A stretch of 64,000 nucleotides of DNA. Source: Gelidibacter japonicus. GTDB taxonomy: Bacteria; Bacteroidota; Bacteroidia; Flavobacteriales; Flavobacteriaceae. Shown piece by piece: positions 26,488-37,300 of this stretch. Made by a program: the position numbers and the translations under genes. Every line of letters starts with the position of its first letter. Position 1 is the stretch's first letter. The stretch is taken from contig NZ_BJKB01000003.1 in the NCBI RefSeq assembly GCF_010725055.1, positions 1 to 64,000 on the forward strand, written 5' to 3'. The notes below the pieces were generated by a model. The model saw only the letters and a program-made list of their open reading frames with translations. It searched no databases and was not told the origin of the DNA.

Positions 26488-27486
26488 TCAGTTTCCTTTT
26501 ATACGAGCCCATAAATCGCTCATCAATTTCCTCCCGTCCCGATTGGTTTTTTCCTGTTCAATAAATTGGACCTGACCGTCGGCATCACGAACAATTTCAT
26601 ATTGAAAAACAAAATTCTGGGCGCCTTTCTCCATGCTCAATAGACCAAACCTCAAATCGTTGAACAACAGCTTACTGTCTTTATAAGAAATGGTGTACCA
26701 ACCTTTTGAAATGCCAATCATTTGTTGAACCTTTTTGTTGTCTGCAAGATTTCCTAAGAGTTCATGATCTTTTTTATACGTTTCAAAAGTAATAGGCTGG
26801 GTGTCAAAAAAGGAATAATAGGCCAATAAATACGCGTCTTCAGTTTCAATATTGGCGCTCCAAAGAATGGTATTTAATGGAGAAGGCCTTGTATCAATCT
26901 GTTTGTAGGCAATATTTTGATCAATTAACGCCGATTCGAATTGATTATGGGCTACCCATTTCAATACTAATGTCAATGCTAAATAGGAGGAACTGACAAT
27001 TAAACCAATATGGTTATACCTACGGCGTTTGGTGGAGGTTCTTTTTTGGAACATCGCCAAAATTAAAAAAATCAAAAATGGCACTGTGTACAGTGGATCT
27101 ATGACAAAAATACTTTTAAAGGCAATTCTTATGTCCAATGGCCAAAACAGCTGGGTGCCCCAAGTTGTAAACGCATCCAGTAACGGATGGGTGAAAAGTG
27201 CCCAGAAAAACAACCAGGCCCATCCTTTAAAATCCTTATAGACCTCATAGCGCGTTACCACCCATGCGAGGATGGGAGCCGCCATTGCAGAAAACACTAT
27301 AGAATGTGAAAATCCTCTGTGGATTGCTAAGGCCGATACAGTGTCTGTAAAATAGGAAGCGAAGATATCCAAGTCGGGGATTGTGCCGGCAATAGCACCG
27401 TATAACATGGCTTTGTTGCCCACTTTTTTCCCTAAAACAGCTTCGCCGACGGCAGCACCTAATATGATTTGTGTGAGTGAATCCAT
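26488..27486 (-). CDS. Membrane-bound metal-dependent hydrolase (YdjM / DUF457 family)
   Basis: An inner-membrane protein of about 332 residues. The start is placed at the ATG at 27486 because the family begins MDSLTQ; an ATG four codons upstream (27498) is possible. The first half has the family pattern MDSLTQIILGAAVGEAVLG, AGTIPDLDIF and HRGFSHSIVF, with conserved Asp and His residues thought to bind metal, then membrane spans with FTHPLLDAFTTWGTQLFWP. The second half (about 185-332) is a soluble domain. E. coli YdjM of this family is LexA-controlled; the reaction is not known. It is convergent with the cytochrome gene and divergent from an exported unknown. Confidence 0.85.
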   Translation of the reverse strand: MDSLTQIILGAAVGEAVLGKKVGNKAMLYGAIAGTIPDLDIFASYFTDTVSALAIHRGFSHSIVFSAMAAPILAWVVTRYEVYKDFKGWAWLFFWALFTHPLLDAFTTWGTQLFWPLDIRIAFKSIFVIDPLYTVPFLIFLILAMFQKRTSTKRRRYNHIGLIVSSSYLALTLVLKWVAHNQFESALIDQNIAYKQIDTRPSPLNTILWSANIETEDAYLLAYYSFFDTQPITFETYKKDHELLGNLADNKKVQQMIGISKGWYTISYKDSKLLFNDLRFGLLSMEKGAQNFVFQYEIVRDADGQVQFIEQEKTNRDGRKLMSDLWARIKGN

Positions 27487-27735
27487 AAATTCCGGCAAAA
27501 ATAAGCCAAATAATAGATTAAACCATCCTTATTTTAAATAGGATAAACTTAAGGTTTGAATGTGTTGTTAAATTAAAAGCCATTGTAGGTACTTATAATA
27601 GATAAAATGATCTTGCGGATTATATTTCCAAGGAGAAAGACTTTAATGCAAGCATGAGCTTTTTTAGATGAATAAACTAAATCTCAGTCTTTTACATTCT
27701 TACATCTAAATAAACAAAAAATAATCGACCAAACG
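27487..27735. other. Divergent intergenic region, no gene seen
   Basis: A/T-rich spacer between the YdjM-type gene (-) and the small exported protein (+). No coding frame or strong hairpin was found apart from the promoter at its right end. Confidence 0.4.
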
Positions 27736-27766
27736 CTTGTTTTTTTCGTTTAATTGCATAAATTTG
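27736..27766 (+). promoter_or_regulatory. Bacteroidota-type promoter
   Basis: CTTG (27736-27739) and TAAATTTG (27759-27766) are separated by 19 bases and match the -33 TTTG/TTG and -7 TAnnTTTG elements of the primary sigma factor in this phylum. The ATG of the next gene is 25 bases downstream, giving a short leader. Confidence 0.6.
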
Positions 27767-27791
27767 CTTTTAGAACCCTTAAATCTCAGTT

Positions 27792-28235
27792 ATGAAAACT
27801 AAATTTACTCTACTCTGTGTGGTATTTTTATTGACAACCTTTGGTTTTGCGCAAAAAGAACCTCAAAGCATTATCACAGGAAAAGTATCCATTGCAAAGT
27901 ATCACGATCGTTCCGAATTGGATCAATTGCCGAAAGGAGATCTTTTAACCCTATACAATGAACGCATTGAAGTAATAGTCAAAATATTGCCTAATATAGC
28001 TTTCGCCACCAAGCCTGGTGTTACAATGTCTTCTTTGGGGATTCCTGACACAAAAGACAACAGAAAAGCTTTAGAAGATAATATTAAGGCAGTCAATACT
28101 TATTTTGACAGTACCATGTCGTTCCAAAACAAGGTTTTACCATATTCTGATAAATCCAACCTCATTGCTGCTATATTATTTTATGAAGAAACCTTAAAAT
28201 CGCTTCATACTTATAGTGAGTTCAATAAATATTAA
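27792..28235 (+). CDS. Exported protein of unknown function, 147 residues
   Basis: The N-terminus is a clear signal peptide (MKTKFTLLCVVFLLTTFGFAQ, cleavage after residue 20 or 21). The mature part is about 126 residues, predicted mostly helical, with segments such as LLTLYNERIEVIVKILPNIAF and TKDNRKALEDNIKAVNTYFDSTMSF, and lacks cysteine. I do not recognise the family. A good promoter lies directly upstream and the next gene is 325 bases away, so it is probably a single-gene transcript. The codon use and A-rich start look like its neighbours. Confidence 0.75.
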   Translation: MKTKFTLLCVVFLLTTFGFAQKEPQSIITGKVSIAKYHDRSELDQLPKGDLLTLYNERIEVIVKILPNIAFATKPGVTMSSLGIPDTKDNRKALEDNIKAVNTYFDSTMSFQNKVLPYSDKSNLIAAILFYEETLKSLHTYSEFNKY

Positions 28236-28481
28236 GTTGGGTTGATTTTCTGATTTTAAAAAACATTTATTTTACCAAAATCCACTATCCTGAAACCCAT
28301 GGATTAATTATGGGGTATTTTATGGATAAAAAATGGTAAAAAGGTGACCGCTTAAAAATAAAAAAGTCTTTTTTGAATAAATAAAAAACAAAAAAAACGT
28401 GTAGGCCTATTCTCTATAAAATTATAATTTGTAAGAAATACCCTATGTCATAAAATTAAATATTGCATTTCATCGACTTTA
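28236..28481. other. Intergenic region, no gene seen
   Basis: Very A/T-rich spacer between two exported-protein genes. No coding frame or convincing terminator hairpin was recognised; the promoter of the next gene is at its right end. Confidence 0.4.
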
Positions 28482-28513
28482 TTTGTATTTCATGGAATTT
28501 GTTTATATGTTTG
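28482..28513 (+). promoter_or_regulatory. Bacteroidota-type promoter
   Basis: TTTG (28482-28485) and TATGTTTG (28506-28513) with a 20-base spacer are a near-ideal match to the -33/-7 consensus. The ATG at 28561 is 47 bases downstream. Confidence 0.65.
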
Positions 28514-28560
28514 AATCAAATAGTTAATATATCCTAAATCTACTACTAATTCACTTACTC

Positions 28561-29865
28561 ATGAAAAATATTACTCAAACCATATGTCTATTCCTTTTGA
28601 TTGCGAGCAGCAGTTTTGCTCAGCAGGAAAAAGGAATTATTGGTAAGAATAACTGGCTAAACAATTGGACAGAGTTTAGACCTAACCATGTTGACCATAG
28701 TGAGCCAACCCAAATTTTAAGTGGAAATATAAGCCAAGACACCAAACTTGTCAAGAGAGATACTTACCTCTTATTGGGAAGTGTATTCGTTACGGATAGT
28801 ACAACTTTGACCATTGAACCAGGAACAGTAATCATTGGCGATTACAAAACAAATGGAGCACTTATCATTTCTAAAGGATCAAAAATTATGGCTGAAGGAT
28901 TGGAAACTGATCCTATAATTTTTACATCAAACAGAAGTGTGAAGAAAGAAGGCGATTGGGGTGGTATTTTTATATTAGGAGATGCCCCAATCAATAAATT
29001 TGGTAATGCCTCTTCGGTCAATTATGGATTGCGCCCAACTTCTTTTGATAATATCAGCTACGGCGGTGAAAACACCGAAAGCAATTCCGGTGTCTTTAAA
29101 TATGTAAGGATTGAGTTTGCTGGAAGGCGTACTCGCGAGTTCGGTTATTTTAACTCGCTTACCTTGGCCGGAGTTGGAAGTAAGACTGTAATAGAGAACG
29201 TGATGGTGAGTTATTCTGATGGAAATTCCTTTAACGTTATAGGTGGTAAGGTCAATTTAGAAAAAATGATCTCCTTTAGAACCAGGAGCAACGACTATGA
29301 ATTCAATTTTGGGACTCAATGTAACATTAGCAATTCTTTGGCCATTAGATCTCCTTATGTGTCTGGCTCGGATGGATCACGCTCTATGTATATAGCTTCT
29401 TATGATAAGAAGGATGAAGTAGATTTGAGTAAGAAAGGCACTTTCGTACATGCTGAAAACATGACCTTAATTAATGTTAGCGACAATTTGGAATCTGATA
29501 TTAAGGTAGGCTTGGTTAAAGAGGCCTTGTATATTTCTGAAGATGCTTCATTGGACCTTCGTAAAAGCGTGATTTCCGGCTATAATCCAGCAGTTATTAT
29601 TGATGATAAGGTAAAAATAAACGCTAAGAATTTAGAACGTATAAAGTTCAGTGATATGTATTTCAATAATTGCAATGGAAATATTTTTACTGAAAACGAC
29701 TCCAATAATGCCGATTTAGAAAATTGGTATGGTAACAGTATCTTTTTTAATGTGTATTCTAAGGGGAATGACTCCGAGACTTTTATTGATGTTAAGAACC
29801 CCAGACGTCCCGACTTTAGACTTCGCATTAACAAGATCATTGCATCCAATGAAAGAGAAGAATAA
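28561..29865 (+). CDS. Exported parallel beta-helix-like protein
   Basis: A 434-residue exported protein (signal peptide 1-20, ending SSFAQ). It contains the segment TYLLLGSVFVTDSTTLTIEPGTVIIGD, then ALIISKGSKIMAEG and DPIIFTSNRSVKKEGDWGGIFILGDAPIN, which is the repeated-strand pattern of right-handed beta-helix proteins widespread in flavobacteria. Later segments (FKYVRIEFAGRR, TVIENVMVSYSDGNSFNV, FRTRSNDYEFNFG) continue the coil rhythm. No catalytic residues or C-terminal sorting domain can be identified, so it could be periplasmic or surface-bound by another route. It has its own promoter and a terminator hairpin downstream, so it appears monocistronic. Function unknown. Confidence 0.82.
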   Translation: MKNITQTICLFLLIASSSFAQQEKGIIGKNNWLNNWTEFRPNHVDHSEPTQILSGNISQDTKLVKRDTYLLLGSVFVTDSTTLTIEPGTVIIGDYKTNGALIISKGSKIMAEGLETDPIIFTSNRSVKKEGDWGGIFILGDAPINKFGNASSVNYGLRPTSFDNISYGGENTESNSGVFKYVRIEFAGRRTREFGYFNSLTLAGVGSKTVIENVMVSYSDGNSFNVIGGKVNLEKMISFRTRSNDYEFNFGTQCNISNSLAIRSPYVSGSDGSRSMYIASYDKKDEVDLSKKGTFVHAENMTLINVSDNLESDIKVGLVKEALYISEDASLDLRKSVISGYNPAVIIDDKVKINAKNLERIKFSDMYFNNCNGNIFTENDSNNADLENWYGNSIFFNVYSKGNDSETFIDVKNPRRPDFRLRINKIIASNEREE

Positions 29866-29922
29866 CCGATAGTATTGTAGATATAGATGACCCCAAATCT
29901 TTACACGCTTTCCTTCTTAAAT

Positions 29923-29947
29923 ACTTGTCAGATATCTGGCAAGTTTT
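29923..29947 (+). terminator. Terminator of the beta-helix gene
   Basis: ACTTGTCAG (29923-29931) pairs with CTGGCAAGT (29936-29944) through one T-G wobble over an ATAT loop, followed by TTTT. The hairpin is 57 bases after the stop codon and separates this gene from the gliding cluster. Confidence 0.6.
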
Positions 29948-30042
29948 CCTGATATAAGATAGTGGTATTGAGTTTTAGTAGGCATTCTTTCTGCAAAGAG
30001 CGATTAAGAAAAGTTAAATAGATAATTACTAATACACCCTGA

Positions 30043-31506
30043 ATGCGTAAAACTACTACTCTAAAAAGATGTTTTTTTGTACTTGGTATTTTTGTCTTTC
30101 TGTTATCGGGACAAATAAACGCCCAGATTGTTATTGGTACTCCTAATTTAGGGTACAGCCGAGCTTGTGCGAGCGCTTCTTTTAATACCTACAATGTCAC
30201 TTTTGTATTTTCTCCAGAATCAGAACTCAGTCCGACCAATCGGTTTATAGTCGAAATGTCTGACGCCACGGGGAATTTTTCAAATGCCACAGTGGTCTTT
30301 ACTTCAGAGCCAGGAGCAGTAACCACTTCTCCTGCTACGTTAAACTTTGCGATACCAGAAACATCAGCTGGTGAAGGGTACAGACTTAGAATAAAAAGTA
30401 CTGGGCCTGTAGCTAGCAGCTCAAGTTCTATAGCCTTTGCTGCCTATTATAAACTTCAAGACAGCCCATTTACTATCAACAACATGGTTTCTACTGGCGC
30501 TTATTGTACCGGTGGGAGTTATTTGTTGTCCATTGATAATCCTGGAACTGGGTCTAACGATTCACCGCTAAACTATCCGTCACTTACTTATAAATGGTAC
30601 AAGGAAACAAGTCCAACAACTTCAGTTTATGTGGGTGATGGGAACACGCTATCGGTAAACCAACCAGGCACCTATTTTGTAAAAACAAATTATGGAACTT
30701 GTACTTCGAGTTCTTTTTCAAACCGTGTAAAGATAAGCGAGGCCACTTCAGGTCAGGCTGATGCTGCCATAGTTTCTAGTCTGGGAAATCCATTTTGTCC
30801 TGCCGAAGGTATGACCACTCTGAGCACACTTGGTGGCGTTAGTTACCAATGGTTTAAGGATGAAACTCCAATAACAGGGGCCACCAATCAAATGTACCAA
30901 ACGAATGAATCTGGAACTTTTTCGGTAAAAGTGGATTTGGGAAGTTGTACGGCATCAGGATCAATAGATTTGGAAAGCACAGGTTTTGAAAGCACAATAG
31001 ATGTGGATGAGGTCAATATTATAGAATCAGGTGAAAGTTTATTGGCAACGGTATCCACCAATGCGAACAATCCGAAATTTGAATGGTATCTCAATGATGT
31101 GATTATTTCTGGTGCTCAGGATAATTTTTATGAGGCCACTTCTTTTGGTGATTATAAGGTCATTGTTGCCCAGACTTTAGGTTGTAAGGTTTCTGAAGAA
31201 TTTAAGTTTTCAGTTAGTGAAGCCATGGATCCATTTCCGGACGTAGAACATATTCCAAATCTGATCAGCCCCAACGGAGACGGTATCAATGACACCTGGG
31301 TCATTCCCACAAAATATGTGAGTGGTACCAATACGGAAGTGATCATTATGACAAATCAAGGTAAAGTAGTGTTGCAGACTAAAGAGTATTTGAACAATTG
31401 GCCTGAAACATCATTGAATTTAAACAGTATCAACCAAGTGTTTTATTATATCATAACCACTCAAGATCAAAAAACCAAAAAAGGTTCCATTACAGTTGTT
31501 AAATAG
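30043..31506 (+). CDS. Surface protein with Ig-like repeats and gliding-type C-terminal domain (SprC-like position)
   Basis: A 487-residue exported protein (signal peptide about 1-28, ending GQINA). The body has several Ig-like or PKD-like modules with paired cysteines; three segments share the form YxWYK or YQWFKD, then LSVNQPGTYFVKTNYGTC. The C-terminal 85 residues (IPNLISPNGDGINDTWVIP to KKGSITVVK) are the gliding-motility-associated type B sorting domain, so export by the type IX system is expected. It is first of four genes whose order and architecture match F. johnsoniae sprC-sprD-sprB-sprF, so it may take the SprC role; this rests on order and domain type. The stop codon is one base before the next ATG. 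Confidence 0.85.
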   Translation: MRKTTTLKRCFFVLGIFVFLLSGQINAQIVIGTPNLGYSRACASASFNTYNVTFVFSPESELSPTNRFIVEMSDATGNFSNATVVFTSEPGAVTTSPATLNFAIPETSAGEGYRLRIKSTGPVASSSSSIAFAAYYKLQDSPFTINNMVSTGAYCTGGSYLLSIDNPGTGSNDSPLNYPSLTYKWYKETSPTTSVYVGDGNTLSVNQPGTYFVKTNYGTCTSSSFSNRVKISEATSGQADAAIVSSLGNPFCPAEGMTTLSTLGGVSYQWFKDETPITGATNQMYQTNESGTFSVKVDLGSCTASGSIDLESTGFESTIDVDEVNIIESGESLLATVSTNANNPKFEWYLNDVIISGAQDNFYEATSFGDYKVIVAQTLGCKVSEEFKFSVSEAMDPFPDVEHIPNLISPNGDGINDTWVIPTKYVSGTNTEVIIMTNQGKVVLQTKEYLNNWPETSLNLNSINQVFYYIITTQDQKTKKGSITVVK

Positions 31507-31507
31507 T

Positions 31508-34288
31508 ATGAAAAAGACATTCCTAAATATCAATCGGACAAGACAAGGTCTCTCGGGAATGTTCCATGGGTGCATTAAACATGCGTGCATTAAAATAGAT
31601 GTTGGATATAGCCAAATTAAGGCCGTTCTATTGACCGTATTATGTAGTTTCTTTTCTGTACAGATGTTCTATTCCCAAGAAGAAGATGGCGTGGTATCGC
31701 TTGCGATTCCTGTGAGAAATTCGCTAACGTTCAATCGCTTTACCATGAACCCAACTTTTAGCTTTGTTAGGGAACAGAACAAATACATCAGCCTTTATAA
31801 CAAGAGGGAATGGGTTCAGTTTGATGATGCACCACAAACCTATTTGGCTGGTTATTCTGGCCGTTTTGCAGAGAATATTGGTGCAGGAGTGGGGCTGTTT
31901 CAACAAAATTATGGTGTACTTACAACTTTTGGCGGCATCTTGAACTTTGCATATAACGCAAGATTGAAGCGCGATAGCAATTTAACTTTCGGGTTAAATT
32001 TAGGGGTATATAAAAGCGGACTGAACACAGGTAAAGTAGTCACAAATTTTTCGGACCCTTCTTTGGACAATGTTCCGTCACATCTCTTGCTAACTGTGAA
32101 TCCAGGCATTAATTATGGAACCGAATTCATGGATTTTGGTGTTTCAATTAACAATCTGGTCCTTTATAATGTACAATCGTCAGAACTTCTTAAAGACGAT
32201 CCACGCCAAACCCTTCAAGCACATATCATGTACACAGGTTACATCTATAGTGGAGGATTTTTTGATGAGTCCAAATTCTCAGGATTGCTAAGGTCTGAAT
32301 TTGGAACGGACAACACCACAATTTCAGGAATTGCCATGTTAACGGTGCCCAAAGGAATTTGGGGTCAGGTAGGTTACAACACCCTCTACGGTGCATCTGC
32401 TGGTATTGGACTTAATATTACAAAACAAATTGCCATTGAATATAATTTTGAAAAGGCCGTTGGCGACCTGACTCATTTCGGACCTTCACATGAAATTACT
32501 TTGGCATTTAAGCTTAACAATAACTCGTATTATGATTACAGTGCCGAAGATGAGATGTCCGCACTTTTCAATTCTGATAATAAACGTGTCTTGGCATCAA
32601 GCAAGCCAAGAATGGATGCTGAAACAAGGGCTCAATTATTGGCAGAATCGGCGGCCAGAAGGGAAGAAATAAAAGAAAGAGCCAAAGAAAAGGCTCAAAC
32701 GCGAGCTAAATTAGCGGCGGAGGCTAAAGCGGAGGAGACACGTAAATCCGAAGCAAAAATCGCCTCCGAAAATAAAGCCAAACCAGAGCAAGAGCTTGCT
32801 GTAGTGGCTAAAATTGAAACAGAGTCTAATCTGAAATCAGAAACAGAGGACATAGCGGCAAACGAAATCCGGGCGAAGAAGGCCATTGAAGCTCAAGCGC
32901 AATTGGAAGCTCAAAACAAAGCTAAGGCTGAAAGTGACGCTATTGCCAAACGTGCTGCAGAAGCAAAAGCGGCGTTGGCAGCTCAGGAAAAATCAAAAGC
33001 TGAAGAAAAGGCCAGATTAGAAGCACAGGCTAAATTGGCTGCAGAAGCAAAAGCCAAGGCAGACCAGGAAGCGAAAGAAAGATTGGCCGCTCAAAACAGA
33101 GCCAAAGCAGAAGCCGAAGCCAAATTAGCTGCAGAAGCCAAAGCAAAAGCTGATGCTGAAGCCAGGTTGGCCGCAGAGACCAAAGCTAAAGCTGATGCCG
33201 AAGCCGCGGCCCAATTGGCTGCTGCTGCCAAAGCCAAACAAGAGGCTGAGGCCCAATTGGCATTGGAAGCAAAAGCAAAAATTGAAGCAGAAAAAGCTGC
33301 AAAGCTGGCTTCCGATAAAAAGGCTGAACAAGAAGCTGAAGCATTAGCCAAGATTGAAGCAGAAAATGATGCCATGTCTGAAAAAGAACTCATTCAGGAA
33401 GCGATAATAGATCCAAAAGATGCTATTGGTATTTCGATGAAATCGCTCGCTGATTTAACTGATGCTTCAAAAAACACTCAAGATGAGCTGTTGGCAAAAT
33501 TTGATGAGATGGTCGCTAGTAAAGATCAGGACTTGAAGGATTTGAAAGAGGAAAACGACTTGAGTGAGCAAGGTATTTACAGTGCTCCAAAGGCATTTAA
33601 GAGTATCACCGAAGAAAACAATGCTCTTCAGGCCGTTCACGTAGATTTGGATAATATCATAAAAACCAATAACGAACGGATTAAAGAATTGGAGCGTTTA
33701 TACGAAGAGCGTTTAAAAATACCGACTCTCAAGAATGACGAGGTTATTTTGTATTATAAAAAGACCATCGAAACCTTAAAAGCAGCACAGGCTAAGGCAA
33801 TCCAAACTAGAACACAATTGATGACAAACTTAAAAGAAATCAATGAAGCTACAGAGTTTGAGAGAAAACGAAGAATCAAACGAGCTGCGTTTAACAATGA
33901 AGAAGATAGATATGAACAAGATAGAGCAGCGCTAAAATGGATAAAGCAAAATACGCCGTTCAGCCCAACTCCTTTAAAAGCGGAAGATTTTAATTTTGGT
34001 GAAGAACAAGGAAGTAATATCCAAATTATTAAAAATGTCAAGAATGTTGAAAGTGGCTATTATGTTGTAATCGCTGTTCATAATGATGCAGCAAAAAGAG
34101 ATGAGTTTTTAGCCAAGGCTATATCTGCTGGACGGTCTGATATCGATTTCTTTTATGATGTAAATACAAGTAGGTATTTTATCTACTATAAAAAACTAGA
34201 TAGTATTGAAGCAGCTACTGAAGCAATGAAAGCTAAAGGAAGCCAACCTTATAACGGTAAAATGTCAATTATTAAAATAGAAAACTAA
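31508..34288 (+). CDS. PorP/SprF-like protein with long Ala/Lys/Glu coiled coil and SPOR-like end (SprD-like position)
   Basis: A 926-residue envelope protein. An ATG at 31508, one base after the previous stop, is preferred to the upstream 31496, which overlaps that gene. A long basic N-terminus leads to a hydrophobic signal segment (about 40-58). Residues about 60-345 form a PorP/SprF-type barrel (FNRFTMNPTFSFVREQNKYISLYNKREW). Residues about 365-627 are an Ala/Lys/Glu coiled coil with many AEAKAKA units, followed by helical segments. The last 75 residues (GYYVVIAVHNDAAKRDEFLAKA to GKMSIIKIEN) resemble a SPOR peptidoglycan-binding domain. An outer-membrane barrel tied through the periplasm to the cell wall would fit a support role for the giant adhesin that follows. 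Confidence 0.83.
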   Translation: MKKTFLNINRTRQGLSGMFHGCIKHACIKIDVGYSQIKAVLLTVLCSFFSVQMFYSQEEDGVVSLAIPVRNSLTFNRFTMNPTFSFVREQNKYISLYNKREWVQFDDAPQTYLAGYSGRFAENIGAGVGLFQQNYGVLTTFGGILNFAYNARLKRDSNLTFGLNLGVYKSGLNTGKVVTNFSDPSLDNVPSHLLLTVNPGINYGTEFMDFGVSINNLVLYNVQSSELLKDDPRQTLQAHIMYTGYIYSGGFFDESKFSGLLRSEFGTDNTTISGIAMLTVPKGIWGQVGYNTLYGASAGIGLNITKQIAIEYNFEKAVGDLTHFGPSHEITLAFKLNNNSYYDYSAEDEMSALFNSDNKRVLASSKPRMDAETRAQLLAESAARREEIKERAKEKAQTRAKLAAEAKAEETRKSEAKIASENKAKPEQELAVVAKIETESNLKSETEDIAANEIRAKKAIEAQAQLEAQNKAKAESDAIAKRAAEAKAALAAQEKSKAEEKARLEAQAKLAAEAKAKADQEAKERLAAQNRAKAEAEAKLAAEAKAKADAEARLAAETKAKADAEAAAQLAAAAKAKQEAEAQLALEAKAKIEAEKAAKLASDKKAEQEAEALAKIEAENDAMSEKELIQEAIIDPKDAIGISMKSLADLTDASKNTQDELLAKFDEMVASKDQDLKDLKEENDLSEQGIYSAPKAFKSITEENNALQAVHVDLDNIIKTNNERIKELERLYEERLKIPTLKNDEVILYYKKTIETLKAAQAKAIQTRTQLMTNLKEINEATEFERKRRIKRAAFNNEEDRYEQDRAALKWIKQNTPFSPTPLKAEDFNFGEEQGSNIQIIKNVKNVESGYYVVIAVHNDAAKRDEFLAKAISAGRSDIDFFYDVNTSRYFIYYKKLDSIEAATEAMKAKGSQPYNGKMSIIKIEN
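32690..33370 (+). repeat. In-frame Ala/Lys/Glu coding repeats
   Basis: Degenerate 15-30 base units encoding AEAKAKA, AKADAEA and similar, inside the coiled coil of the SprD-like gene. Reading frame is kept throughout. Such a tract is prone to length change between strains. Confidence 0.75.
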
Positions 34289-34359
34289 AATAACTAAACG
34301 CCCATTCGCTTTTGACAATGCCCCTTGGAGAAAGCGAAACACATAAATCTACCAAAATC

Positions 34360-37300
34360 ATGAAAAAACCTACTTTTTCTAGAATTGCCTTAATTGCACT
34401 GCTGCTGTTTATGGGTCTGGAATCCATTGCGCAGAATTATGTTCCGTTCGTGCCAAGATATGATGAAGCGATTAAAGGCGACATGCTTTTAATCGGGAAT
34501 AATAATCTAAGTGTTCACCGGACAAATCCTTATAATGGAAGCACAAATAATGAGAGTAGTACTCATAGGGATAGAATGGTATATGTTGACATTGATAGTG
34601 ACAGCAGTACATTTAACTCTAGCAGTGCCGATTTGAATGTGCCGAGTGAAACCAATTGTTATCAAGTGGTTTACGCTGCTTTATATTGGACGGCCGTTGT
34701 GAAGGGAGACACCCCAATGTCAGATATTAAATTTAGGACCCCAGAAAGCGGTAGTTATATTGACCTCACTGGAACGCAGATTTATTATCAAAACTCTTCA
34801 AATAATAGAAATTCCAATGCCTATGTGTATTATAGAGATGTAACGGACATTATATCAGGATTAAGCGACGCAGACGGGACCTATACGGTTGCCAATATAT
34901 CTTCGGCAACTTCTGCCATGATGACTGACGGACGCAACACAGAAGGTTTGTCTGCTGGATGGTCTCTTTTTGTCATTTATGAGGATCCATTGTTGCCAAG
35001 TAAATACATCACTTCTTTTGATGGGTTTACAAAAATCAATAATACTGGTCCCGTTGCAGACAGAGAGCAAAGTTTTGATATCGTTGGGTTCCGAACGATA
35101 CCAGTAGGCCCTGTGCGCGCAAAGTATGCATTTAGTGCTTTGGAAGGAGATAAATCATGGACAGGTGACTATTTAGAGATTAATGGCACACGAATCAGTG
35201 CCACTACCGCAGGTGGAACGACCATACGACCAGCCAATAACTTTTTTAACAGTTCGGTCTCCATCATTGATCCCATTACGAATTCACCCATGCCTTTTAC
35301 GGATAGAAATCCCGCCAGTTCCAATACATTAGGTTTTGATGCCGGGATTATCAGTATTCCTAATGCTGATAATAAAGTGATTGCAAATGGCGATACTTCA
35401 GCTACTATTAAGTTAGGAACCAACGTAGATATTTATTATTTCTACTTCAGTGCTTTTGCCATTGAGATCATTGCCCCCAAAATAGTTCTTACCAAAATTG
35501 TTGAGGACGCCGCAGGTAATGACATCGGAGGTCAGTTAGTCAATCTGGGCGATGAATTGAATTATGTCATTGGTTTCCAGAACGTGGGGAATGATGATGC
35601 CACCAATTTGATTATTAGGGATGTTCTTCCGCAAAACATTGTTTTTAACTATCCGGAAGATATGGGCTTGCTTCCTACAGGGGTCAGCGTTCAAAGCTAT
35701 AATCCTGCTACGAGAGAAATCATATTTGCAGTTGACAATTCCGTAGTTGAAATAAATGATCCAGTACAAGAAATTCGGTTTAAAGTGACCGTAGTAAAAA
35801 CCTGTAGTCTTCTTAATGACGCCTGTTCTAATATTATTAGCAATCAAGCATATTCGACATATAATGGTACGGACAATCCGAATTTCATCATTACGGATGA
35901 TCCAAGTTTTAGCTCAAATACAGGTTGTTTATTAACGCCTGGAGCCACTAACTTTTTGGCAGATATTACATGTGATTTTGAAGAGGAAGTCATTTTATGT
36001 GGTTCAAGTGTCACGCTAACAGCGGGTAGTGGATATGACTCTTATAGATGGTCAACAAGCCCTACGGGTTCACCGGTAATCGGGACCACACAATCGATAA
36101 CCGTTACAACTACAGGCACTTATTATGTTCATAATACAGCTTCGGCGCCTTGTCAGTCCATTGACCAAAGATTTGTTGTAGTTACCTATGGTGAAAATGA
36201 CGTCAATCCGCTGATTCCGTTTGCTGATGAAGTAGTAACTTGTCCAAACGATGGTAAACAATTGCCAAATTTCTTTTTATGTGGCGCCAATGATATCCGT
36301 AACATTGAAACCAATATTACGGATACATCGTCAATTATATGGGAAAAGTTGGATGAGACCAGCTGTTCCGCTGTGCCATTAGAAGACTGTGCCAATGAGG
36401 ATAGTTCATGTACGTGGAATCAGGTGGCTATAGGTCCTAATTATAATATTAATCTAGCCGGGCAATATCGGATCACCTTAAATTATGAAGGAGGATGTTT
36501 CAGTCAATATTATTTTAATGTGTACTCGAACATTCTAATTCCAACGGCAACGTCAAAAGATATTATATGTGACATACCGGGCGAAATTGTCGTAGGTGGC
36601 GTGCCAAATGGTTACGAATACAGTATTGACGGTTCAAATTATCAAACCAGTAATTTGTTTTCAGTTGCTACACCGGGCGTTTATAGTGTATATGTTAGAC
36701 AAATTGGTTTCGATTCAAGTCCATGTATTTTTTCAGTACCGGACATCCAAATAAGAGAACGTAATTTTACAGGAACGGCCGTTGTTACACAGCCGCTCTG
36801 TCATGATGATAAAGGGAGCGTCAAGTTGGCCGCTAATGATGCACGTGCTCAATATTTTTATTCTCTTTCACAAGGAGCAACTCTCATCAATGAGGTGGGG
36901 CCTATTATGGAAAGCGATTATTCCTTTAACAATTTAAATCCGGGAACGTATACAGCAACCATTTCAACCGAAGATGGCTGTAGTGAAACTGTTGATTTTG
37001 AAATCGTTAATCCAGAGTTATTGACCGCTACCTCCGCCATAACAAGACCTTTATTGGCTTGCGATTATCCAGATGATGGCGACGGAGATGATGGAAAGGA
37101 AGGTGATGGCGATAGTGATGGTGACATTGGAGCAGAAGTGAGAGGAGGTATTATCACGGTGTATCCAAATGGAGGAACTCCACCTTATTACTATTTTGTA
37201 AATGGCTCTACTGAATTCCAATCTGAATCAGAAATCATTGTAACGGCCCCTGGCACCTATACCATTAGGGTGGTTGATGCCAACAACTGTAGCACTGAAA

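Noticed and set aside
32690-33370. Short regular repeats as a possible CRISPR array or minisatellite
   Set aside because: The units are degenerate, without spacers, and keep one reading frame coding for an Ala/Lys/Glu coiled coil.
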